Assembly (NCBI GenBank): GCA_964640935.1 | Contig: CAZXIY010000023.1 | Coordinates: forward strand, 1 to 19,499 | DNA from: CAZXIY01 sp964640935 | GTDB lineage: Archaea > Thermoplasmatota > Thermoplasmata > Methanomassiliicoccales > Methanomethylophilaceae | Reading direction: 5' to 3' | Length of the DNA stretch: 19,499 nucleotides | Shown here: piece by piece, positions 1-6,867 of the stretch | Position numbering within the stretch: position 1 is the first letter of the stretch | Layout: the number at the start of each line of letters is the position of its first letter | Notes under the pieces: generated by a model | Database searches by the model: none | What the model was told of the DNA's origin: nothing | What the model saw: the letters and a program-made list of their open reading frames with translations, nothing else | Program-made: the position numbers and the translations under genes

Positions 1-621
1 CTGTTCCGGGAAGTCCCATTTCTTTCCGCCCGATGCGAATTGAACAAGTCTGTTGAATCCGTCATCAGAACCGCGGACGATGATGTCATCGCCGGCACGG
101 AGCTTCAGCGACTCGTCCGGGTCGTAGGTCCACCCATGACGGTTCTTGACGGCAATGATCTTCGTACCCGTGCACGCCTCGACCGCAAGATGGTCTATAG
201 TGTTCCCGACCATATCGGAGTTCGGGGAGATACGTGTCATGCGGAACTTCTCATCCGACTCGTTTATTATGTTGGCAATGAAAGGCCTCTTTTCGGCCGG
301 AACATCCAAAAGCTTGACAATCTCGCCGGCCGACTGGGATATACGGTCGGCAGCAGACGCAACCTGCAATATGCCAGAGAGCTGTTTTGCATCCTCTCTC
401 GTTCTGGCAGCCATGAGGACCTTGACGCGCATGGCGTACTTCAGATCCTCCATCTCGTCCTCGAGATCTGCGACCTTGTCCGCCATGTCCCTGCTGTTGT
501 ACATGAGTGAAGCGTAGGCGAGGTCAACTATGACCTCGGACTTGTCCTTCATCTCGGTGAGGAGTTCCTGAACGGTCATATCGATCTTGTCAAGGCTCAG
601 ACGCCCGCCCGCATCGCTCAA
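1..621 (-). CDS. PhoU / TrkA-C (RCK_C) domain regulator, C-terminus cut by window edge
   Basis: The open frame reads from a TTG at 621 to the left edge, 207 residues, and continues outside. Residues about 15-105 are an acidic, all-helical PhoU-like region; residues about 127-195 look like an RCK_C (TrkA-C) ligand-binding domain, with the typical 'GTKIIAVKNRHG' and 'LRAGDDIIVRGSDD' strands. No membrane segment is visible, so this is a soluble regulatory subunit and not a channel. An in-frame TGA lies a few codons upstream, limiting starts to GTG 630, TTG 621 or ATG 579; TTG 621 is preferred because GGGGTG sits 6 nt before it. The family is usually annotated as 'potassium channel family protein' or 'PhoU/TrkA-C'. 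Its divergent neighbour is an MgtE-type transporter, so a role in controlling cation transport is likely (inference). Domain call fairly sure; ligand unknown. Confidence 0.8.
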   Translation of the reverse strand, partial: MSDAGGRLSLDKIDMTVQELLTEMKDKSEVIVDLAYASLMYNSRDMADKVADLEDEMEDLKYAMRVKVLMAARTREDAKQLSGILQVASAADRISQSAGEIVKLLDVPAEKRPFIANIINESDEKFRMTRISPNSDMVGNTIDHLAVEACTGTKIIAVKNRHGWTYDPDESLKLRAGDDIIVRGSDDGFNRLVQFASGGKKWDFPEQ

Positions 622-850
622 AAGACACACCCCGTAAAACGATCACAACGCTGACTACGTTCGCCTTCCGCGTCATCTGAACTTGTCGACAAATCGGCCT
701 TTTCCATCGTGGTTCAACTGGTTAGCTGTGAGGTGATTATGGATATATTAAACTCCCGTAAAATCCCCGCCGGGACCTCCCCGCCCAATAAATAGTATGG
801 GTGCCTTAGGGTGGACCTGGTAGAATATAAAATGTCATGAGGTGTTTTTT
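622..850. promoter_or_regulatory. Divergent intergenic region of the PhoU/TrkA-C and mgtE-like genes
   Basis: These 229 bp hold no credible gene. An AT-rich element at 741-751 (ATATATTAA core) can serve as a TATA box on either strand. A second one, 823-831 (AATATAAAA), is just upstream of the transporter. A perfect 10-bp palindrome, TTGTCGACAA, lies at 683-692 in what would be the leader of the minus-strand gene. GAGGTG at 839-844 is the likely ribosome binding site of the transporter. Promoter positions are inferred from base composition and spacing only. Confidence 0.45.
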
Positions 851-2071
851 GTGGGTTCTGATGAGTCGGGAAGCGGATTCTTTGTTCGTAACAGGTCTGT
901 TTTCATCATGGGACTCGCCGCCCTCATCATCGCTGCCTCCGCCGATCTGGTCGCCGGACTGTTCCTCACGACAATGGAGGGCTACATCCTTCTGATCCCC
1001 GGCATGATGATCATGATCTATTCCGCCATCGGGATGCGCGGCAATATCTTCGGATCGATGGGGAGCCGTCTGGGAACTTCTATGCATCTGGGTACTTTCC
1101 AGATGTCCTTCAAGAAAGGGGGCGTGCTACGTTCCAACGTCGAGGCTGCCATCGCAATGACCCTCAGCCTGTCCGCGATAATGGGCGTATGCGGATGGGT
1201 CATCGTGGAACTGTTCTTCGGAGGGACCATCGATATCATAAAATTCACATTCATCTCCCTCGTCGGAGGTCTTCTCGCAGGCATCATCGTTATGGTGTTC
1301 AACCTGATAATCGTGAAGGAAGGCTACAAGCACGACTGGGATGTGGACAACATCACCGCCCCGCTGATCGCCGCCGCAGGCGACATAGCCACCATACCGA
1401 TGATCTACGTATCGGCCTGGATGGTCCTGAATCTGGACAGCTGGATCGTATACGTTACGTGTTTCGTTCTCATTGTGGTCGCCGTAGCAGTGACCGCGAA
1501 GATTATACTGCGCAAGGAAAAAAGACACAGAAGGGACGAAACGAAGAGGATCCTGGTCCAATCGACACCGGTACTCGTAGCGTGCATGTTCTTTGAGATA
1601 CTGGCGGGTATTATCATCGAAAGCAAGACCGACAGCCTCGTTCAATACGGCGTGCTCCTTGTCCTTCTCCCCGCGTTCCTGAACGAAGGAAATGCCCTAT
1701 CCGGGATGCTGACGTCCAGACTGAGCTCGATGCTGCACCTAGGTACCTTGGAATCGAAGAGCGTCCCGCCGAAGAACGCATATGAGAATTTCAGCATCAT
1801 CTATATACTGGCACTTATCACATTCATCTTCATAGGAACGGCAGCGTACATCGTTCAGCCTGCAACTATGAGCTACCTGACGGTTATAGCGATAGTATTC
1901 TTGGCCGGGATGCTGACAACAACGGTCATCAACTACCTGTCGTACTATGTGGCAGTCGCCGCGATAAGATTCAATCTCGATCCGGACGATCACTGCATAC
2001 CGATAACATCGTCGATCATGGACGTCGTCGGAACGACCATACTGGTCCTCGTGATCGCTTTGTTCGTCTGA
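851..2071 (+). CDS. MgtE/SLC41-type divalent cation transporter (two fused MgtE membrane domains)
   Basis: Integral membrane protein of 406 residues that should move Mg2+ or another divalent cation across the cytoplasmic membrane. It is a tandem duplication. Each half has the family signature: RGNIFGSMGSRLGT...HLGT at about 63-82 and NEGNALSGMLTSRL...HLGT at about 278-299. Each half also has a second acidic/Pro motif: DWDVDNITAP...GD at 162-178 and DPDDHCIPIT...MD at 377-391. It lacks the N-terminal cytosolic and CBS domains of bacterial MgtE, as is common for archaeal SLC41-like members. GTG 851 is chosen because GAGGTG ends 6 nt upstream; GTG 842 is in frame but has no binding site. The divergent PhoU/TrkA-C gene may supply the missing regulatory function (inference). 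The transported ion cannot be read from sequence. Confidence 0.85.
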   Translation: MGSDESGSGFFVRNRSVFIMGLAALIIAASADLVAGLFLTTMEGYILLIPGMMIMIYSAIGMRGNIFGSMGSRLGTSMHLGTFQMSFKKGGVLRSNVEAAIAMTLSLSAIMGVCGWVIVELFFGGTIDIIKFTFISLVGGLLAGIIVMVFNLIIVKEGYKHDWDVDNITAPLIAAAGDIATIPMIYVSAWMVLNLDSWIVYVTCFVLIVVAVAVTAKIILRKEKRHRRDETKRILVQSTPVLVACMFFEILAGIIIESKTDSLVQYGVLLVLLPAFLNEGNALSGMLTSRLSSMLHLGTLESKSVPPKNAYENFSIIYILALITFIFIGTAAYIVQPATMSYLTVIAIVFLAGMLTTTVINYLSYYVAVAAIRFNLDPDDHCIPITSSIMDVVGTTILVLVIALFV

Positions 2072-2124
2072 CCCACCCTTATTTATTCTTTAAGGGGATA
2101 TGGTGGAAAAAGCGAGGCATATAG

Positions 2125-3282
2125 ATGATCGACAGAGAACAGATCCTGGCAAATCTTGAGAGATACGATCTCAAGAAGGCAAAGATCGGCGTCGTTGCAT
2201 CTCATTCTGCCCTGGACACCTGCGACGGAGCCATATCCGAGGGATTCCATACCGTCGCCGTCTGTCAGAAAGGCAGAGAGAAGACATTCGCCAATTACTT
2301 CAAATCGCAGCGCGATGCATCGGGGAGGGTCGTACGCGGAGTCGTAGACGAACCCCTGATCCTCGACAAGTTCAGCAACATCCTCGATCCGAGCGTTCAG
2401 AAGAAACTGATGAACGACAATGTTCTGTTCATACCCAACCGTTCATTCGTCGCATATTGCGGCATCGATGCTGTCGAGAACGATTTCAAGGTGCCCATGG
2501 TCGGCAGCAGGAATCTGCTGAGATCTGAGGAAAGAGGTGACCCGAAGGATTACTACTGGATCCTCAAAGAAGCGGGACTCCCATATCCGAAGAAGATCGA
2601 GAAGCCCGAGGACATCGACGGCCTCACGATAGTGAAGGTCCACCACAAGGTCAAGAAACTGGAAAGAGGATTCTTCACGGCTCAGTCATATGACCAGTTC
2701 GTAGAGAAATCCAACGATCTGATAAAACAGGGGGTCATCGAAGAGGACTTCCTGAAATCGGCGAGAATGGAACAGTACATCATCGGCCCCGTATTCAATT
2801 TGGATTTCTTCTATTCGCCGCTCGAAGAGAAAGGAGAGAAGATAGAGCTCCTGGGAATCGACTGGAGATTCGAGAGTTCGCTCGACGGCTTCTGCAGACT
2901 CCCCGGCAAACAGCAGGTGGAGCTGGAAGACGACGGAATTCTTCCCGAATACACCGTGTGCGGCCACAACTCGGCCACGCTCAGGGAATCGCTCCTCGAC
3001 AAGGCATTCGGCCTCGCCGAGAAATATGTCAAAGCAACGCAGAAATTCTACGATCCGGGGATCATCGGTCCGTTCTGTCTGCAGACATGCGTTGACAAAG
3101 ACCTCAATTTCTACATATACGACGTGGCACCGCGTATCGGCGGCGGCACTAATGTCCACATGGCGGTCGGACATCCGTACGGCAACGCCCTGTGGAGACG
3201 TGAGATGAGCACAGGAAGAAGACTTTCGATGGAGATCAGAAAGGCCATCGAACAGGAACGCGTGAACGAGATAATCACATAA
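2125..3282 (+). CDS. purP: 5-formaminoimidazole-4-carboxamide ribonucleotide synthetase (formate-dependent AICAR ligase)
   Basis: PurP is the archaeal enzyme that joins formate to AICAR with ATP to give FAICAR, the next-to-last step of IMP synthesis, in the cytoplasm. The 385-residue protein has the family landmarks: 'EQYIIGPVFNLDFFYSP' at 216-232, 'DWRFESSLDGFCRLP' at 246-260, 'PEYTVCGHNSATLRESLL' at 274-291, 'GIIGPFCLQ' at 312-320 and the ATP-grasp metal-site segment 'YDVAPRIGGGTN' at 332-343. Length is slightly above the usual ~360. The loop near 171-184 (KVHHKVKKLERGFF) is Lys/His-rich and lacks the Gly pair expected in many ATP-grasp members. ATG 2125 follows GCGAGGC, and a TATA-like TTATTTATTC lies at 2079-2088. 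The gene ends in TAA, the only TAA among the complete genes here, and is probably cotranscribed with the next gene (19-nt gap). Confidence 0.93.
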   Translation: MIDREQILANLERYDLKKAKIGVVASHSALDTCDGAISEGFHTVAVCQKGREKTFANYFKSQRDASGRVVRGVVDEPLILDKFSNILDPSVQKKLMNDNVLFIPNRSFVAYCGIDAVENDFKVPMVGSRNLLRSEERGDPKDYYWILKEAGLPYPKKIEKPEDIDGLTIVKVHHKVKKLERGFFTAQSYDQFVEKSNDLIKQGVIEEDFLKSARMEQYIIGPVFNLDFFYSPLEEKGEKIELLGIDWRFESSLDGFCRLPGKQQVELEDDGILPEYTVCGHNSATLRESLLDKAFGLAEKYVKATQKFYDPGIIGPFCLQTCVDKDLNFYIYDVAPRIGGGTNVHMAVGHPYGNALWRREMSTGRRLSMEIRKAIEQERVNEIIT

Positions 3283-3301
3283 TCATCATCGAGGTAATCA
3301 A

Positions 3302-3982
3302 ATGGTATCAATCAAACAAATCATCGCTATGGCAATCGTGTTGGCCCTTGCCGTAGTGCCGATATCGATATCCGATTCGTCGGATGCGACCGTCAACTTC
3401 GGTGACGATCCTACAGTCACCGGCGAATTCAGCGATATGGGGTCCGGGACGCTAAAAGTCACGGTATACAATGACGGAAGCTCTGAACAGACAATTACGG
3501 TCAAAGTCGTCAACTATTCGAATAAAGACAACATACTCGCATCCAAGGATGTCGCTGTTCCCGCAAAATCCGGGGACAACAACGGTACTGCCACAGTGAG
3601 TCTGTCCTGGTCGTACGGGGACTCTGGTACCAAATATGTCATCGTTAACCTCTTGGATTCCGAAGGCACCACCATCAGTTCCGACGGTCCGATAGCTATC
3701 AACGTCTCGCATTCCATATGGAAAGATACGACGACGTACGTCGTGATCATCATAGTGGTCATAGTCATCGCTATTGGTATCTTCATCAAGATGCGCGGAC
3801 TTCCTGGAAAGAAGAAGGACGATGATAAGGTCGACGACAAGAAGTCTGCCAAGACATTCACCAAGATGGAAGAGGAGAAGAAGAACAAGAAAAGCGGTTC
3901 CGATGTCTCTGGTACTCCCGCGGTGGCCGAGAAACAGACTTATGATTCCAGCGAATCAAAGCGTAAATCGAAACGCAGATGA
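3302..3982 (+). CDS. Hypothetical single-pass surface protein with signal peptide and Lys-rich cytosolic tail
   Basis: Not a family I recognise. Order of parts in 226 residues: signal peptide about 1-29 (hydrophobic core AMAIVLALAVVPISI, then DSSDA); an extracellular beta-rich domain about 30-138 that resembles CARDB/Ig-like adhesion folds; one strong membrane segment about 144-163 (VVIIIVVIVIAIGIFI); then a cytosolic tail of about 60 residues very rich in Lys, Asp, Glu and Ser, ending KRKSKRR. Possible N-glycosylation sequons are NYS (71) and NVS (134). The start is preceded by GAGGTAATC, a good match to the archaeal binding site, 19 nt after purP, so the two may share a transcript although no functional link to purine synthesis is apparent. 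It could be an envelope or adhesion protein; function unknown. Confidence 0.75.
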   Translation: MVSIKQIIAMAIVLALAVVPISISDSSDATVNFGDDPTVTGEFSDMGSGTLKVTVYNDGSSEQTITVKVVNYSNKDNILASKDVAVPAKSGDNNGTATVSLSWSYGDSGTKYVIVNLLDSEGTTISSDGPIAINVSHSIWKDTTTYVVIIIVVIVIAIGIFIKMRGLPGKKKDDDKVDDKKSAKTFTKMEEEKKNKKSGSDVSGTPAVAEKQTYDSSESKRKSKRR

Positions 3983-3989
3983 ACTGTCC

Positions 3990-4024
3990 AAAAACCATTT
4001 AACAACCCCTTTCCATTCACTTTT
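3990..4024 (+). promoter_or_regulatory. Probable leaderless promoter of the lipoate-ligase homologue
   Basis: An A-rich element (AAAAACC, possible BRE) at 3990-3996 is followed by TTTAAC at 3998-4003, centred about 25 nt upstream of the ATG at 4025. No purine-rich ribosome binding site lies between them. This spacing predicts that transcription starts at or next to the start codon. Confidence 0.5.
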
Positions 4025-4633
4025 ATGCTATTCTCGGATGCAGGATTCGTATCTCCGGAAAAGAGCTCAGAATTGGAAAGGGAGATGTTCTCTTGCGGCA
4101 ACGACGCTCTTATGATATACTCCAGAGACCGCCCGACCGTTTCCCTGGGGCGATTCAGCGACGAATCTGAATGCGTGAATATGAAATATGCCGGATACGC
4201 CGGGATCGATATCGTCAGAAGAATGAGCGGCGGAAGCCCGATCTACTGCGACAGAGATCAGATCACTTTCTCTCTGACTGTCGGCAGGAAATCGTTCCCG
4301 TCGATAAACGGACTGTATGAGACCTCATGCAACTGCCTGATATCGACACTTTCATTACTGGGCATTGATGCGGAATACAAACCTGCAAACGATGTTCTGG
4401 TGAACGGCATGAAGATCTCCGGCAGCGCCCAATACAGAGACAGGGACCGCTGTCTCGTACACGGAAGTCTGATATTGAAACTTGATGAAAGAACGATGGA
4501 TACCGTGCTCGTCCCCCTGAAGGACAGAAGATACGGCAGATTGACATCCGTGGAAGAATCTTTGGGCAGGGTCCCCGGAAGGCAAGAGATTGCCGATGCC
4601 TTCAGGAACGGATTCCTGCCGATCTTCGGATGA
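4025..4633 (+). CDS. Lipoate-protein ligase A family protein (short, catalytic-domain only)
   Basis: Member of the LplA/LipB/BirA fold that attaches lipoate (or a related acyl group) to a lysine of carrier proteins. Visible landmarks in 202 residues: the lipoyl-AMP loop 'RRMSGGSPIYCD' at 65-76, the catalytic-lysine segment 'NDVLVNGMKISGSAQ' at 122-136 with Lys130, and 'HGSLIL' at 146-151. It is shorter than two-domain bacterial LplA (about 330-340). It lacks the C-terminal accessory domain, which in Thermoplasma is a separate LplB protein; no lplB-like gene is adjacent or elsewhere in the window. It might need an unlinked partner, act as an octanoyl/lipoyl transferase, or serve a GcvH-like carrier. 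It appears monocistronic and leaderless and ends 5 bp before the convergent GNAT gene. Family assignment is firm; substrate is not. Confidence 0.82.
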   Translation: MLFSDAGFVSPEKSSELEREMFSCGNDALMIYSRDRPTVSLGRFSDESECVNMKYAGYAGIDIVRRMSGGSPIYCDRDQITFSLTVGRKSFPSINGLYETSCNCLISTLSLLGIDAEYKPANDVLVNGMKISGSAQYRDRDRCLVHGSLILKLDERTMDTVLVPLKDRRYGRLTSVEESLGRVPGRQEIADAFRNGFLPIFG

Positions 4634-4638
4634 CTGGG

Positions 4639-5139
4639 TCAGATCTTCCTCTTTTTCAGATCATTCATATCCAGCAGAGCGATCTCACGTCTGTCTATGA
4701 AGAATCCAAGCTTCTTGTGAAGCATGATCGAAGGGGCGTTGTCTGGCTGTATGGCACTGTGTACGACCTCCGCCCCGAGCTTCTGTCCGGCCTGTATGGT
4801 CTCGCGAAGAAGCCTATATCCAATCCCGTTGCGTCTGATCTCCTTGAGAACACCCATGTTCTCCACCCAGACGAGATTCTCGGTGTTGTAGACATGGTGG
4901 AGCATCTGGGCGAATATGAATCCCATTATCTCGCCGTCCTCTTCCGCAACGAAGCTCAGACCGGAGTTCACGTACGTCATGTACGATTTTTGGTTGCTGG
5001 CACCGAGATTGTCCTTCCATTCCTGGGAGAAGCTATCCCACTTGTTCTCTAGGACTTTCGAGAAATATTCCTTTATGCAGGAGATCTCGAGCTCCCTGAC
5101 CTTGACTACGTCCTTCATCTTCATCGGACGGATTTCCAT
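4639..5139 (-). CDS. GNAT-family N-acetyltransferase (RimI-like)
   Basis: A 166-residue GCN5-related acetyltransferase that would transfer acetyl from acetyl-CoA to an amine. The acetyl-CoA pyrophosphate loop is clear as 'IRRNGIGYRLL' at about 101-111 after the beta-4 strand 'WVENMGVL'. 'QPDNAPSIMLHKKLGF' at 131-146 is the typical asparagine and alpha-4/beta-7 region. This resembles RimI/ArsH-type members that acetylate protein N-termini or small amines. ATG 5139 was chosen over the upstream ATG 5181: it begins at the canonical MEIRPM strand, and GAGGAG lies 8 nt before it, inside the last codons of argS. Only 4 nt separate it from the argS stop, so it is the last gene of the prf1-argS-GNAT operon. 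The substrate is unknown; a translation-related target is suggested only by the operon. Confidence 0.85.
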   Translation of the reverse strand: MEIRPMKMKDVVKVRELEISCIKEYFSKVLENKWDSFSQEWKDNLGASNQKSYMTYVNSGLSFVAEEDGEIMGFIFAQMLHHVYNTENLVWVENMGVLKEIRRNGIGYRLLRETIQAGQKLGAEVVHSAIQPDNAPSIMLHKKLGFFIDRREIALLDMNDLKKRKI

Positions 5140-5143
5140 ATGA

Positions 5144-6862
5144 TCACATCTCCTCGGGTGCACCCATACCCATGCATGCAAGCACGTTGCTGAGAGCGAT
5201 CTTCGAACATTTGACGAGTGTCAGACGGGCATCCTTCTCGTCATTCGAATTGAGCACTGGCACAGATGCATAGAACTGATTGAACGCAGATGCAAGCTCG
5301 TGACCGTAGGCGGGAAGAAGATGTATGCGTCTGTGCTCGCCCGCCGCTTCGATGACGCTTCCGAACTTGGAGAGAACTTTGACGAGATTGATCTCGTATT
5401 CATCGGTAAGCATGGACGAATCCACGACATCCTTGAAATCGCCGGCCTTCCTGAGCATGCTGCATGCCCTGGCGTGTGCATACTGGAGGAACGGTCCGCT
5501 GTTGCCGTCGAAATTGAGGGCCTCATCCCATTTGAATACGAGCTGCTTCTCCGGCTGAACGCGGACGATGTTGTATCTTATGGCTCCGACACCGACGATC
5601 TTTGCGATGTCGCGCATCTTGTCCTCAGACATATCCGAACGTCTGGATTTTATCTCGTTATACGCCCTGGACACGGCTTCGTCGATCAGATCGTCGAGAT
5701 AGACGACCACACCTTTCCTGGTGGACATCTTCCCTTCCGGGAGAGAAACGAAAGAGTAGAACATAGGCTCCGGCCTCTTCTCGCATCCGAGTATCTCCAA
5801 TGCGGAACAGAGCTGTTTGCTTCCGAGCTTCTGATCCTCTCCGAGGACGTCTATGACCCTGTCCGCCCTCTTGAACTTGTCAAGATGGTATGCGAGATCA
5901 CGTGTCGTGTAGAGCGTTGTGCCGTCAGCTCTTGTGAAAGTGAATTTAGTGTTCTTCCCCTGGATCCCGAAATCCTTCAGGTCCAGATAATACGCCCCGT
6001 CGTCCTCGCGGCCGGCGTACTTGGACTTCTTCAGTTCGTTGACTATCTCCCTCGCAGTGCCGTCAGCTATGAACTTGGATTCCCAGGTATACCTGTCGAG
6101 CGTGACGCCGATGTTCGTCAGCGTCTCCTTCAGACCGTCGAGCATTACCTCGGCCGTCTTGCGTACGGTGGAGATTACCTCTTCGTCGCCGGCCTCGAAC
6201 TTTCTGAGCATCTCTGCGATCTGTTCCTGCACCGCCGGGTCCTCTTCCATCATCTTGTTCGCAAGACGATAGTAGGCGACGAGCCTGTGGTCGGTCTTGT
6301 CGCGGTCCTCGATCGTGACCTTATCGGATGTAATGTTATTGACACCCCAGGTAAGGATGACGACCTGCTTCCCGACATCATTGACGTAGTACTCTGTGGT
6401 CACATCGTAACCGCACATCTTGAGTGCTCTGGCGAGCGTGTCGCCGATTATCGGATTCCTCGCACGGCCGACATGTATGGGGCCGGTGGGATTCGTGGAT
6501 GTGTGCTCCACGTTGACCTTTATGTTCTTGGCGGGATGGCTGCCGTATGAGTCGCCCATCGACAGGACATCGTTCAACGTTCCGTCTATGAGCTGTTTCC
6601 CGTCCATCTTGAAGTTGAGATATCCATTCAGAGCGCTGACCGAAGCTATCATTCCGCAGGGGGTTATGTTCTTCGCCAGCTCCTCGGCGATGTCCTTAGG
6701 GGCCCTCCTGAGGACCTTGGACATAAGGAAGCACGGCACCGCCAGATCGGCAGCGTCGGTGGACGGTATCTCGGTCTCGAAACTAAGATCCGATCCCATC
6801 TTGGAAAGAGCACCTTTCACGGCGTTATCCACTTCATCTTTGAAAGAATCCATTACTGACAT
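5144..6862 (-). CDS. argS: Arginyl-tRNA synthetase
   Basis: Charges tRNA-Arg with arginine; class Ia. In 572 residues the N-terminal tRNA-D-loop-binding (Add-1) region occupies about 1-110. The HIGH-type motif is 'PTGPIHVGRARNP' at 125-137, the KMSKS-type motif 'KMSTRKG' is at 378-384, and the C-terminal DALR anticodon-binding domain includes 'DGNSGPFLQYAHARACSML'. Length matches the family. ATG 6862 is preferred: it lies 5 nt after the prf1 stop and is preceded by GTGATC, the 3' half of the extended archaeal binding site. ATG 6853 is also possible. The frame stays open upstream into prf1, but that extension overlaps coding sequence in another frame and is not protein-like. Middle gene of a tight operon. 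Confidence 0.95.
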   Translation of the reverse strand: MSVMDSFKDEVDNAVKGALSKMGSDLSFETEIPSTDAADLAVPCFLMSKVLRRAPKDIAEELAKNITPCGMIASVSALNGYLNFKMDGKQLIDGTLNDVLSMGDSYGSHPAKNIKVNVEHTSTNPTGPIHVGRARNPIIGDTLARALKMCGYDVTTEYYVNDVGKQVVILTWGVNNITSDKVTIEDRDKTDHRLVAYYRLANKMMEEDPAVQEQIAEMLRKFEAGDEEVISTVRKTAEVMLDGLKETLTNIGVTLDRYTWESKFIADGTAREIVNELKKSKYAGREDDGAYYLDLKDFGIQGKNTKFTFTRADGTTLYTTRDLAYHLDKFKRADRVIDVLGEDQKLGSKQLCSALEILGCEKRPEPMFYSFVSLPEGKMSTRKGVVVYLDDLIDEAVSRAYNEIKSRRSDMSEDKMRDIAKIVGVGAIRYNIVRVQPEKQLVFKWDEALNFDGNSGPFLQYAHARACSMLRKAGDFKDVVDSSMLTDEYEINLVKVLSKFGSVIEAAGEHRRIHLLPAYGHELASAFNQFYASVPVLNSNDEKDARLTLVKCSKIALSNVLACMGMGAPEEM

Positions 6863-6867
6863 CTTGA

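Noticed and set aside
739..795. Possible 18-codon leader peptide after GAGGTG in the phoU/mgtE gap
   Set aside because: The spacing from GAGGTG to ATG is only 3 nt, the start lies at the edge of the likely TATA element, and the translation shows no regulatory pattern.
5300..6550. Long plus-strand frame (416 codons) opposite argS
   Set aside because: It is wholly antisense to a clear ArgRS with HIGH and KMSTR motifs. Its translation has no family features, and frames this long are common opposite GC-rich third-position coding sequence.
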